A stretch of 64,000 nucleotides of DNA from Streptomyces sp. NRRL S-37 (GTDB taxonomy: Bacteria; Actinomycetota; Actinomycetes; Streptomycetales; Streptomycetaceae), in NCBI RefSeq assembly GCF_000721605.1, contig NZ_JOIZ01000023.1:8513-72512 (forward strand), written 5' to 3'. The notes below the pieces were generated by a model that did no database searches, had not been told where the DNA came from, and was given only the letters and a program-made list of their open reading frames with translations. Positions 1-7,773 of the stretch are shown piece by piece. A program made the translations under genes and the position numbers. Position 1 is the first letter of the stretch; the number at the start of each line of letters is the position of its first letter.

Positions 1-954
1 CTCGGCGTCCGGGTCGGCCGCCGAGACCAGGGTGGGCGTGTAGTAGTTGAGGCCGAGCGCGTCCAGCGGCTGGTGGATCAGGTCCAGGTCGCCGTCCTGG
101 ATGCACGACCAGTCGGTGAGCGACGAGGTCGCCTCCAGCAGCGTCTCCGGGTAGGCGCCGTGCAGGATCGGGCCGTGGAAGATGCCGCCGGACAGGTCGT
201 CGATCTTGCGCGCCGCCGCCACGTCCGCCGGGTCGCCCGGCGAGAGCGGCCGGACCACCGAGGTGTTGAGGCTGAGCGCGACGGTGTTGCGGGCCGGCAT
301 CACCGAGCGCAGCGCCTTGGCGCCCAGGCCGTGCGCCAGGTTGAGGTGGTGGGCGGCCTTCAGCGCGGCCGCCGGGTCGGTGCGGCCGGGGGCGTGCACA
401 CCGGAGGCGTAGCCGAGGAAGGCGCTGCACCAGGGCTCGTTGAGCGTGATCCAGTTCTCCACGCGGTCGCCGAGCGCCTCGCCCATGATCTGCGCGTACT
501 CGGCGAAGCGGTAGGCGGTGTCGCGCTCCGGCCAGCCGCCCGCGTCCTCCAGCTCCTGCGGCAGGTCCCAGTGGTAGAGGGTGACGGCCGGCTTGATGCC
601 CTTCGCCAGCAGCTCGTCGACCAGGCGGCGGTAGAAGTCCAGACCGCGCTGCACGGCCGGGCCGCGGCCGGTCGGCTGCACCCGCGACCAGGAGACGGAG
701 AACCGGTAGGCGTTCAGGTTGAGGTCCGCCATCATCGCCACGTCGTCGCGGTAGCGGTGGTAGTGGTCGTTGGCGATGTCACCGGTCTCGCCGCCGGCCG
801 TCTTGCCCGGCGTGTGGCTGAAGGTGTCCCAGATGGAAGGCGTGCGCCCGTCCTCCCGCACCGCTCCCTCGATCTGGTACGCGGAGGTCGCGGCGCCCCA
901 GAGGAAGGCGGGAGGGAAGGTCACCGGGGTCGCCGGCGTTGCGGAGTCAGACAT
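1..954 (-). CDS. bglC: Beta-glucosidase, GH1 (3' end outside window)
   Basis: The first 318 codons read as a glycoside hydrolase family 1 enzyme that would hydrolyse cellobiose and short cello-oligosaccharides to glucose in the cytoplasm. The N-terminal [15 protein letters not shown] block and the acid/base motif TLNEPW (near residue 165) are clear. The second catalytic glutamate (usually in a TENG motif) lies beyond the window edge. The ATG at 954 is preceded by GGGAGCG, which is also part of a CebR-type operator, so repressor binding and translation start overlap. The gene is the last of the cebE-cebF-cebG-bglC series, 111 bp after cebG. Family assignment is secure; the symbol rests on the ceb context. 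Confidence 0.93.
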   Translation of the reverse strand, partial: MSDSATPATPVTFPPAFLWGAATSAYQIEGAVREDGRTPSIWDTFSHTPGKTAGGETGDIANDHYHRYRDDVAMMADLNLNAYRFSVSWSRVQPTGRGPAVQRGLDFYRRLVDELLAKGIKPAVTLYHWDLPQELEDAGGWPERDTAYRFAEYAQIMGEALGDRVENWITLNEPWCSAFLGYASGVHAPGRTDPAAALKAAHHLNLAHGLGAKALRSVMPARNTVALSLNTSVVRPLSPGDPADVAAARKIDDLSGGIFHGPILHGAYPETLLEATSSLTDWSCIQDGDLDLIHQPLDALGLNYYTPTLVSAADPDAE

Positions 955-967
955 GGAAGCGCTCCCA
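954..967. promoter_or_regulatory. CebR operator variant at the bglC start
   Basis: TGGAAGCGCTCCCA differs at one base from the perfect CebR palindrome TGGGAGCGCTCCCA found upstream of cebE. It covers the Shine-Dalgarno region and touches the bglC start codon. It is probably an internal CebR binding site giving bglC separate cellobiose control. Binding is inferred from the motif only. Confidence 0.75.
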
Positions 968-1065
968 TAGGAGGTCGTGGAAGACCGACGAGTACGAAAA
1001 GAAGGAGGGGGAGGGGCCGAGGCGGCGGTGACCCGGCCCCCAGGGGTACGAACGTGAAGCGGGCG

Positions 1066-1971
1066 TCAGCCCTTGACGGCACCCTGCATGATGCCGCCCA
1101 CGATCTGCTTGCCGAAGATCGTGAAGACCAGCAGCAGGGGCAGCGTACCCAGCAGCGCACCCGCCATGATCAGGGACTGGTCCGGGGTGTACCCGCGGCC
1201 GAGGCCCGCGACCGCCACCTGCACGGTCGGGCTGCCGGTCTGGGTCAGCACCAGGAACGGCCACAGGAAGTCGTTCCAGGTCTGCACGAACATCAGCATG
1301 CCCAGCACGGCCATCGCCGGCCGCGCGGCCGGGAACACCACGTGCCACACCACGCGCCAGCTGCTCGCGCCGTCCACCCGGGCGGCCTCGATGACCTCGT
1401 CCGGCAGCGCCTGGAGCAGGTACTGCCGCATGAAGAACACGCCGAACGCGCTCACCAGCGACGGGAAGATGACCGCCTGGAGCTGGTCGGACCAGTCGAG
1501 CTTGGCGACCATCATGTACAGCGGGATGATGCTGAGCTGCGGCGGCACCATCATCGTGCCGATCACGATCAGCATCAGCGCGTTGCGGCCCTTGAACCGC
1601 AGTTTGGCGAAGGCGAAGCCGGCGATCGTCGACAGCACGACGATGGTCACCGCCGAGATGCCCGCCACGATCGTGGTGTTGAGGAAGGCCTCACCGAGGT
1701 TGGCGTCCTTCCAGGCGATCTCCAGGTTCTTGAACAGGTTGGAACCGAACCAGAACGGCGGCGGGTTCTCCGCCAGCCGCTGGTTGTCCCGGGAGGCGGC
1801 GATCGCGGTCCACACCAGCGGGAACAGCGACACGATCGTGAACACGATCAGGATCGCGTACGCGATCGGACCGCCGTGCAGTGTCCCGCCGGCCCGCGCC
1901 GACTTCGGCAGGCGCGGGCGCCTGGACTCCTTGGCGGGTGTGGTCTCGGGGGGCGTCACAGTCGTCGTCAC
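1066..1971 (-). CDS. cebG: ABC transporter permease for cellobiose/cellotriose (MalG type)
   Basis: About 301 residues, an inner-membrane permease of the carbohydrate uptake type 1 (MalFG) family. The first membrane segment follows a short basic N-terminus (AYAILIVFTIVSLFPLVWT), and the cytoplasmic EAA loop that contacts the ATPase is EAARVDGASSWRVV in the second half. I prefer the GTG at 1971 because AAGGAG, overlapping the cebF stop codon, sits 8 nt before it; the GTG at 1977 is too close to that site. It follows cebF almost without a gap. No ATPase gene is in the operon; in Streptomyces such transporters share the MsiK ATPase encoded elsewhere (family knowledge). Confidence 0.92.
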   Translation of the reverse strand: MTTTVTPPETTPAKESRRPRLPKSARAGGTLHGGPIAYAILIVFTIVSLFPLVWTAIAASRDNQRLAENPPPFWFGSNLFKNLEIAWKDANLGEAFLNTTIVAGISAVTIVVLSTIAGFAFAKLRFKGRNALMLIVIGTMMVPPQLSIIPLYMMVAKLDWSDQLQAVIFPSLVSAFGVFFMRQYLLQALPDEVIEAARVDGASSWRVVWHVVFPAARPAMAVLGMLMFVQTWNDFLWPFLVLTQTGSPTVQVAVAGLGRGYTPDQSLIMAGALLGTLPLLLVFTIFGKQIVGGIMQGAVKG

Positions 1972-1983
1972 GGCCACAACTCC

Positions 1984-3000
1984 TTAACTGCTGGCGCGCA
2001 GCCGGCGCGAGATGAGCTGGTTGATGATGCCGATGACGATCAGGATCGCGAACATCGTCCAGGCGATCGCCGAGGCGCGGCCCAGGTGCTGGTTGACCCA
2101 GCCCTGCTCGTACAGGTACAGGCCGAGCGTCTGGAACTGGTGCTCCGCGCCGCCGGACGCGCCCTTGTTGGCGTCGAACAGCAGCGGCTCGCCGAAGACC
2201 TGGCTGGCGCCGATGGTGGAGACCACCACGGTGAACAGGATCGTCGGACGCAGCGCCGGCAGGGTCACGTGGAGGAACTGCTGCCAGCGGCTGGCGCCGT
2301 CCAGTGCCGCCGACTCGTACAGGTCCTGGGGGATCGCCTGCATCGCGGCCAGGTAGATCAGCGCGTTGTAGCCGGTCCAGCGCCAGATGATGATCGAGGA
2401 GACGGCGAACTGCGAGGGCCACTTCTCGCCCTGCCAGTCGACCGGGTCGATCCCGACGAAGTCCAGCGCCCAGTTGATCATGCCGTAGTCACGGCCGAAC
2501 AGCAGCACGAACACCAGGGAGGCGGCGGCGATCGAGGTGGCGTACGGCGCGAGCATCGCGACCCGGTAGAAGGTCGAGGCCCGCAGCTTGTAGTTGAGGA
2601 TGTGGGCGATGCCCATCGCCATCAACAGCTGCGGAACGGTCGAGATGATGCCGATGGTCAGGGTGTTCCGCGCCGCGTTCCAGAAGAACTCGTCGTCGAA
2701 GATCCGGGTGTAGTTCTTCATCCCGACCCAGTTCATGTCGGTCGGGGCGGTCAGCTCCACCTGGTGCAGCGAGGCCCAGCCCGTGTAGATCAGCGGGAAC
2801 AGGCCGAAGGCGAGGAAGAGCAGGAAGAACGGCGAGACGAACGCGTACGGGCTCCAGCGCATGTCGCGCTGCCAGCGCCGGGACAGCTTGGCCCGGCGTC
2901 GCTGTTCCTTGTCCGCGGGAGCGGAGCTCCCGGGCGGACGGCCCGGGGCCGCGCCCCCCTCCTTGGAGGGGAGCGCGGCGGTGTCGTGGCGGGTGGCCAT
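1984..3000 (-). CDS. cebF: ABC transporter permease for cellobiose/cellotriose (MalF type)
   Basis: About 338 residues, the partner permease of CebG. A hydrophilic N-terminal tail of roughly 50 residues precedes the first membrane helix (YAFVSPFFLLFLAFGLFPLIY), as in MalF-type subunits. The EAA loop is ESAALDGASRWQQF. Start choice is open between the ATG at 3000 and a GTG at 3009 that overlaps the cebE stop (GTGA); the latter has its purine-rich stretch only about 3 nt away, so the ATG is preferred. Overlap or near-overlap with cebE and cebG implies co-transcription and coupled translation. Confidence 0.92.
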   Translation of the reverse strand: MATRHDTAALPSKEGGAAPGRPPGSSAPADKEQRRRAKLSRRWQRDMRWSPYAFVSPFFLLFLAFGLFPLIYTGWASLHQVELTAPTDMNWVGMKNYTRIFDDEFFWNAARNTLTIGIISTVPQLLMAMGIAHILNYKLRASTFYRVAMLAPYATSIAAASLVFVLLFGRDYGMINWALDFVGIDPVDWQGEKWPSQFAVSSIIIWRWTGYNALIYLAAMQAIPQDLYESAALDGASRWQQFLHVTLPALRPTILFTVVVSTIGASQVFGEPLLFDANKGASGGAEHQFQTLGLYLYEQGWVNQHLGRASAIAWTMFAILIVIGIINQLISRRLRASS

Positions 3001-3005
3001 TTCGG

Positions 3006-4364
3006 TCACTGGTCCAGGTTGTTGTCGATGGTCTTGGTGGCCGTCTCCCAGGCGTCCTTGGCGGACTTGCCCTTGGTCACCAGGATGACGCCGTTGTCCG
3101 TCAGGCCCTGCTGGATGATCTGGTCCTTCGGGCCGATGACCTGGGTCGGGATCTGCTTGGCGGCCTCGGAGAAGATCTCACCGATCGGGGAGTCGCCGGT
3201 CATCTCGTTCTTCGCGCCGGTCACCTCGGGGCTGTCGTACGCGCCCGGGGTGCTCGGGAAGCTGCCCTGCACCTTGAACAGCTTCGCCTGCTGCTCGGGC
3301 GCGGTCAGCCAGGCCACCAGCTTCTGCGCCTCCTCGACGTTCTTGCCGCTCTTCGGCACGCCCAGGAAGGAACCGCCCCAGTTGCCGGACTTCGGCGCGA
3401 CGGCCACGTCCCACTTGCCGGCGTCCTCCGGCTTCGCCTTGCCCTTGATGGTGCCGAGCATCCACGGCGGGCAGGCGACGGTGGCGAACTTGCTGTTGGC
3501 GATCGTCGTGTCCCAGGCCGGCTGGAACTGCGTCTGCGACTGGACCAGGCCCTTCTCGGCGGCCTTGGCGGTCAGGTCGAAGGCGTTCTTGACGGCCGGG
3601 TTGGTCTTGTAGATGACCTCGCCGGAGGAGTCGTAGAACTTCTCCTTCTCACTGCTGAGGACGGCGTTGAGCAGGCCGCCGGGGGAGTCCATGAAGAAGG
3701 TGTCCTTGCCGGCCTTCTTCTGGTACCTCTCACCGGTCTCGATGAACTTGTTCCAGTCACCGGCCCACAGCTTGCCGACCTCCTCGCGGTCGGTCGGCAG
3801 GCCGGCCTTCTCGAAGAGGTCCTTGCGGTAACAGATGGCCATCGGGCCGATGTCGGTGCCGAGACCGACGGTCTGGCCGTCCTTGGTGGTGGCCTGCGCC
3901 CACTTCCAGTCGAGCCAGTTGGCCTTGTCCACGCCCTCGGCCTTGGACATGTCCACGAACTTGTCCGCCTGGGTGCCGACGATCTCGGCGATGTTGGCGA
4001 TCTCGATGGCCTGGACGTCCATCAGACCGCTGTTGGTGGTGAGGTGGTTCAGCAGAGCGGGATAGTAGTTCTCGTTCCGCTCGACGACCGTCTGCTCGAT
4101 CTTGATGTCCGGGTTCAGCTTCTCGTACTCGTCGTAGAGACCGGCTTCCTTGAAGCCCATGGTGCCGAACAGGCCCATCGTGATCTTGGTCTTGCCCTCG
4201 CTGTCGGACGAGGATCCGTCGCCGTCGCTACCGCCGTCGTCGGCACAGCCGGCCAGCAGCCCGGTGCCCAGCGACACCACGGCCGCGATGGCCAGCGCCT
4301 TACGGGCGATGGGCTTCCCCCCGCCCGACCGCTGACGGGAGAGGGGGAGGGTACGTGCTCGCAT
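3006..4364 (-). CDS. cebE: Cellobiose/cellotriose-binding lipoprotein
   Basis: A 452-residue extracellular solute-binding protein (SBP family 1). The N-terminus is basic, followed by a hydrophobic stretch and the lipobox LLAGC (Cys40), so it should be a lipoprotein on the outer face of the membrane delivering cello-oligosaccharides to CebFG. The ATG at 4364 has AGGAGG upstream; extension to an earlier in-frame start would cover the promoter and operator and is not supported. It heads the operon. A perfect CebR palindrome about 117 bp upstream predicts repression by CebR and induction by cellobiose, as established for the ceb system in other Streptomyces. Confidence 0.94.
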   Translation of the reverse strand: MRARTLPLSRQRSGGGKPIARKALAIAAVVSLGTGLLAGCADDGGSDGDGSSSDSEGKTKITMGLFGTMGFKEAGLYDEYEKLNPDIKIEQTVVERNENYYPALLNHLTTNSGLMDVQAIEIANIAEIVGTQADKFVDMSKAEGVDKANWLDWKWAQATTKDGQTVGLGTDIGPMAICYRKDLFEKAGLPTDREEVGKLWAGDWNKFIETGERYQKKAGKDTFFMDSPGGLLNAVLSSEKEKFYDSSGEVIYKTNPAVKNAFDLTAKAAEKGLVQSQTQFQPAWDTTIANSKFATVACPPWMLGTIKGKAKPEDAGKWDVAVAPKSGNWGGSFLGVPKSGKNVEEAQKLVAWLTAPEQQAKLFKVQGSFPSTPGAYDSPEVTGAKNEMTGDSPIGEIFSEAAKQIPTQVIGPKDQIIQQGLTDNGVILVTKGKSAKDAWETATKTIDNNLDQ

Positions 4365-4480
4365 TGCGTCCTCCTGTTGCCCTGACGTGCCGACCCCCCG
4401 GCCAACGGCATTGTTGGTCCCGTATCTTGCTCGCTGCGGCTCGGGCGGGGAACGTGCGGGTTGTGTATGTACCAGGTACT

Positions 4481-4496
4481 GTGGGAGCGCTCCCAC
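4481..4496. promoter_or_regulatory. CebR operator upstream of cebE
   Basis: GTGGGAGCGCTCCCAC is a perfect 16-bp palindrome containing the known 14-bp CebR box TGGGAGCGCTCCCA. It lies in the cebE/cebR divergent intergenic region, 117 bp from the cebE start and 212 bp from cebR. The motif match is exact; occupancy is inferred. Confidence 0.9.
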
Positions 4497-4707
4497 AAGT
4501 GATGTGTTGAAGAGTCGCGGGTCCGGGCGGGGGTGTCAAGGGAACAGACGACGCAAAGTGCCTTCAGTTATCTGCCTGTTAACTTGACGCCGGAGATCCA
4601 CCCCCGGAAGCCCGTAGTCCGCACACCGCCCTCCCGGCGGCGGCCACCGTCACCGACGGGGCTGTTAGATTCCAGGCCAGCGTGACATACGACGGAAGGC
4701 GGGGCCG

Positions 4708-5763
4708 ATGGCAAGCCACGGAGCGCGGAGCCGGAGCGGCGGCCGCCCCACCCTCGAAGAGGTGGCCGCGCGCGCCGGTGTGGGCCGCGGCACGGTCTCC
4801 CGGGTGATCAACGGCTCGCCCCGGGTGAGCGACGCCACACGCGCCGCCGTGGAGGCCGCGGTCGCCGAGCTCGGCTACGTCCCGAACACGGCCGCCCGCG
4901 CCCTGGCCGCCAACCGCACGGACGCCATCGCCCTGGTCGTGCCCGAGCCGGAGACCCGGTTCTTCGCCGAGCCGTACTTCTCCGACATGCTCCGGGGCGT
5001 CGGCGCGGCGCTCTCCGACACCCAGATGCAGCTGCTGCTGATCTTCGCGGGCAGCGACCGGGAGCGGCAGCGGCTCGCCGAGTACCTCGCCGCCCACCGG
5101 GTGGACGGCGTGCTGCTGGTCTCGGTGCACGCCGACGACCCGCTGCCCGACATGCTGTCCCAGCTGGAGATCCCGGCCGTGATCAGCGGCCCCCGCTCGG
5201 CCGCCGAGACGCTCGCCTCGGTGGACTCCGACAACTACGGCGGCGCCCGCCAGGCCGTCGAACACCTCATCGGCCGGGGCCGGCGCACCATCGCCCACAT
5301 CACCGGCCGCCTCGACGTGTACGGCGCCCAGCGGCGCGTCGACGGCTACCGCGACGCCCTGCGCGAGGCGGGCCACGAGGTGGACGAGCTGCTGATCGAA
5401 CCGGGCGACTTCTCCGAGGACGGCGGCCGGCACGCGATGGCGGCCCTGCTGGAGCGCCGCCCCGACCTGGACGCCGTCTTCGCCGCCTCGGACGTCACCG
5501 CGGCCGGCGCCCGGTACGCCCTGCGCGACGCGGGCCGCCGCATCCCCGACGACGTGGCCCTGGTCGGCTACGACGACTCCGCCATCGCCCGCCACATGGA
5601 TCCGCCGCTGACCAGCGTGCGCCAGCCGATAGAGGAGATGGGCCGCGCGATGATCGACCTCCTCCTCGCCGAGGTCGCCGACCGCCGCCCGTCGGTCTCC
5701 CGGGAACTGGGGCGGCGCCAGATGGTGCTGGCGACGGAACTGGTGGGCCGCGCCTCGTCGTGA
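4708..5763 (+). CDS. cebR: LacI-family repressor of cellulose/cello-oligosaccharide utilisation
   Basis: A 351-residue LacI/GalR regulator. The N-terminal helix-turn-helix is PTLEEVAARAGVGRGTVSRV with the hinge helix following it (ARALAANRTDAI), and the rest is a periplasmic-binding-protein-like sensor domain ending with a PLTSVRQPIEEMG segment. It is divergent from cebE, and CebR-type palindromes sit in the shared promoter region and at bglC. In characterised Streptomyces, cellobiose or cellotriose releases CebR from DNA. The stop is only 4 bp from the convergent gene on the other strand. Confidence 0.93.
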   Translation: MASHGARSRSGGRPTLEEVAARAGVGRGTVSRVINGSPRVSDATRAAVEAAVAELGYVPNTAARALAANRTDAIALVVPEPETRFFAEPYFSDMLRGVGAALSDTQMQLLLIFAGSDRERQRLAEYLAAHRVDGVLLVSVHADDPLPDMLSQLEIPAVISGPRSAAETLASVDSDNYGGARQAVEHLIGRGRRTIAHITGRLDVYGAQRRVDGYRDALREAGHEVDELLIEPGDFSEDGGRHAMAALLERRPDLDAVFAASDVTAAGARYALRDAGRRIPDDVALVGYDDSAIARHMDPPLTSVRQPIEEMGRAMIDLLLAEVADRRPSVSRELGRRQMVLATELVGRASS

Positions 5764-5767
5764 CGCC

Positions 5768-6595
5768 TCAGTGCTCCGTGCCGTCGGGGTCCGGGGCCTT
5801 CAGGACCGCCTCGGCGTGGAGCGTGGGGGCGGTGACGCGGTGCCATGTCCCGCGCTCCCACCACCGGGGGTCGGTGGCCCGCTCGTAGTCCCTGCGCAGA
5901 CCGGCCGGGACCAGGCCCAGGCGCCGGTCCGGCAGCGGTCTGCCGTTGGCCCCGGCCCACGCGCTGATCTCCTCGAAGTCGTCCGCCGGTGAGCCCTCGA
6001 CCGCGTACACGGGGAGGGGGTCGGTGAGCACGGTGCGGGGCAGGGAGAGGCCGAGGCGCTTCTCGAAGACGGCCAGGCCGCGGCGCCTGCGTTCGTCGTA
6101 GTCGTAGTCGCCGGTGTGCTGGTACGTCTCTCCGTCGGGGTGCAGGATTCCGGCGTCCACCAGGTCCGGCAGGAACAGGTCGCATTCCTCGCCCCAGCGG
6201 ATCCGCTCCTCGCACAGCCCGTACCCGCAGACGGTGCGGCCGTCGCGCGCGTACAGGACGGTGGTGGGCGGGTGCTCCGAGTTGTAGTGGTAGTGGACGG
6301 CCTCCACGCCGCCGCGCGAGACCTCCTTCAGCCGGTCGAGGTAGCAACCGTAGAGGACGGCGAACGCCCAGCCCGCGTGCTCGCCGACGCGGACCACGGC
6401 ACTGTCCGGTCCGTCGTAGGAGTCGAACTCGAGGCCGGCGATCTCGTCGTCGGTCATCGGCCCGGCGGCCGCTCCGCGCCGCGCCCCCATGCGCACCGCC
6501 AGTTCCTCGGCGTCGATGCCGCGCGCGAAGTGCACGTCGAACATCCACCCGGAACTCGTCACCATGCCGGCCATCCACTGCACACCGTCGCTCAC
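5768..6595 (-). CDS. Hypothetical protein, possibly DUF6461 family
   Basis: A cytoplasmic-looking protein of about 275 residues without signal peptide or membrane helix. The GTG at 6595 is chosen because GGGAGGG lies about 6 nt upstream; longer readings lack a ribosome site. The segment with FARGIDAEELAVRMG and GWAFAVLYG resembles the actinobacterial DUF6461 family, recalled from memory and unproven. The second half is rich in Asp, Glu, Arg and Tyr. It ends 4 bp from cebR on the opposite strand and has no functional link to its neighbours that I can see. Confidence 0.7.
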   Translation of the reverse strand: MSDGVQWMAGMVTSSGWMFDVHFARGIDAEELAVRMGARRGAAAGPMTDDEIAGLEFDSYDGPDSAVVRVGEHAGWAFAVLYGCYLDRLKEVSRGGVEAVHYHYNSEHPPTTVLYARDGRTVCGYGLCEERIRWGEECDLFLPDLVDAGILHPDGETYQHTGDYDYDERRRRGLAVFEKRLGLSLPRTVLTDPLPVYAVEGSPADDFEEISAWAGANGRPLPDRRLGLVPAGLRRDYERATDPRWWERGTWHRVTAPTLHAEAVLKAPDPDGTEH

Positions 6596-6690
6596 GTGCC
6601 CTCCCCTGCGGCGCGACGGGCAGACCCCCTGCCCGCGTCCGGTGACGACCCTAGGGCGGCCCACTGACATCCCGGTGGCGGAAACGAGTA

Positions 6691-6722
6691 CAGCCGGTGA
6701 CCTCGTACGAGGTCACCGGCTG
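6691..6722 (-). terminator. Perfect 32-bp palindrome after tRNA-His
   Basis: Each 16-base arm starts CAGCCGGTGACCTCGT and the two arms meet with no spacer. It begins 10 bp beyond the tRNA 3' end and could form a very stable hairpin in the tRNA transcript, so it most likely terminates transcription. There is no long U run, as is common in Streptomyces. Confidence 0.75.
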
Positions 6723-6731
6723 ACTGGTGAG

Positions 6732-6805
6732 GGTGAGTGACGGGACTCGAACCCGCGGCATCCTGGACCACAACCAGGTGCTCTACCAGCTGAGCTACAC
6801 CCACC
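6732..6805 (-). tRNA. tRNA-His (anticodon GTG)
   Basis: On the minus strand the molecule begins with G-1 at 6805 followed by the acceptor arm GTGGGTG, which pairs with CACTCAC at the 3' end (one G-U pair). The anticodon loop reads TTGTGGT inside a CCTGG/CCAGG stem, and the T arm contains GGTTCGAGTCC. The discriminator is C73, pairing with G-1, the histidine identity signature. CCA is not encoded. Confidence 0.96.
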
Positions 6806-6922
6806 ATGGCCTTGTCGGTTCAGGTCAGTGACTTCTCCGACCGGCCGAGAAAAAGTGTACAGGGTCCGAAGGGGTGCTCGCGCACGCTTTCCGCGGCGGC
6901 CCCCGACGACCCCCCGATCCGC

Positions 6923-7525
6923 CTACTGAGCAGGCAGGACGTGCTTCGCGGCGATCTTCTTCGCGGTGTCCGAGTCGGGCCCCGGCTGCGGTACGAAGAC
7001 GGCCTCGCGGTAGTAGCGCAGCTCCGCGATGGACTCGCGGATGTCGGCGAGGGCGCGGTGGTTGCCGTTCTTCTCGGGGCTGTTGAAGTACGCCCTCGGG
7101 TACCAGCGGCGGGCCAGCTCCTTGATGCTGGACACGTCCACGATGCGGTAGTGGAGGTAGTCCTCCAGGGACGGCATGTCCCGCAGCAGGAAACCGCGGT
7201 CGGTGCCGACGGAGTTGCCGCACAGGGGGGCCTTGCCTGGCTCCTTCACGTGCTCCCGTACATAGTCGAGGACCCGCCGCTCGGCGTCCTCGAGCGTCGT
7301 GCCGCCCTCCAGTTCGGCGAGCAGCCCGGACGCGGTGTGCATCTCCCGCACCACCTCCGGCATCGTCTCCAGGGCCCGCTCCGGCGGGCGGATGACGATG
7401 TCCACACCCTCGCCGAGCACGTTCAGTTCGGAGTCGGTGACGAGGGCGGCCACTTCGATGAGCGCGTCGTCCGACAGCGAGAGGCCGGTCATCTCGCAGT
7501 CGATCCACACCATGCGATCGTTCAT
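6923..7525 (-). CDS. orn: Oligoribonuclease
   Basis: A 200-residue DEDDh 3'-5' exoribonuclease that degrades 2-5 nt RNAs, and pGpG from cyclic di-GMP breakdown, to mononucleotides in the cytoplasm. The ExoI motif DCEMTGL (Asp9, Glu11) is at the N-terminus. The ExoII region carries LCGNSVGTDRGFL, and ExoIII is NHRALADIRESIAEL near residue 158. Length matches the family. It lies downstream of adpA on the same strand, the usual Streptomyces order; co-transcription with adpA has been described for relatives. The 248 bp between the two genes contain a GC-rich interspersed repeat. Confidence 0.96.
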   Translation of the reverse strand: MNDRMVWIDCEMTGLSLSDDALIEVAALVTDSELNVLGEGVDIVIRPPERALETMPEVVREMHTASGLLAELEGGTTLEDAERRVLDYVREHVKEPGKAPLCGNSVGTDRGFLLRDMPSLEDYLHYRIVDVSSIKELARRWYPRAYFNSPEKNGNHRALADIRESIAELRYYREAVFVPQPGPDSDTAKKIAAKHVLPAQ

Positions 7526-7618
7526 GTGTCTAACCTTACGGGGCGCTGCGCCTCCGGCGACGTGCCGGTGTTCGTGTGAACGTCACAGGGGCTGCCGCCC
7601 CCGGCCCCCCGCTTCGGC

Positions 7619-7660
7619 CCCGGACGGGCCTCGTCCTCAATCGCCGGACGGGCTGGTCGC
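7619..7660. repeat. Interspersed Streptomyces intergenic repeat between adpA and orn
   Basis: The stretch with CGGACGGGCCTCGTCCTCAA and the following TCGCCGGACGGGCTGG resembles a short GC-rich element that I recall as scattered between many Streptomyces genes. It sits in the 248-bp adpA-orn gap, which also carries other GGACGGG-type inverted repeats able to fold in the mRNA. Confidence 0.5.
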
Positions 7661-7773
7661 GGCTCAGGCAGCCTCGCCACGCGCGGGCCGGGGGTCGGGC
7701 CGACCCGTCCCGGCCGGACGGGCCGGAGGCTGGTGCCTCCGTCCCGTCCGGTTCCGCTTCGCGGTTCCTCACC

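Noticed and set aside
73..3612. A 1179-residue open frame on the plus strand
   Set aside because: It is antisense to bglC, cebG, cebF and cebE and has Arg/Gly/Val-rich composition typical of antisense frames in high-GC DNA. The minus-strand genes have clear motifs.
6691..6805. Integrated element at the tRNA-His gene
   Set aside because: I see no integrase, no repeated tRNA 3' end and no mobile-element genes; the flanking genes are core genes.
6592..6807. Apparent small protein MVGVAQLVEHLVVVQDAAG
   Set aside because: This is a translation of the tRNA-His gene, a familiar artefact of open frames over tRNA genes.
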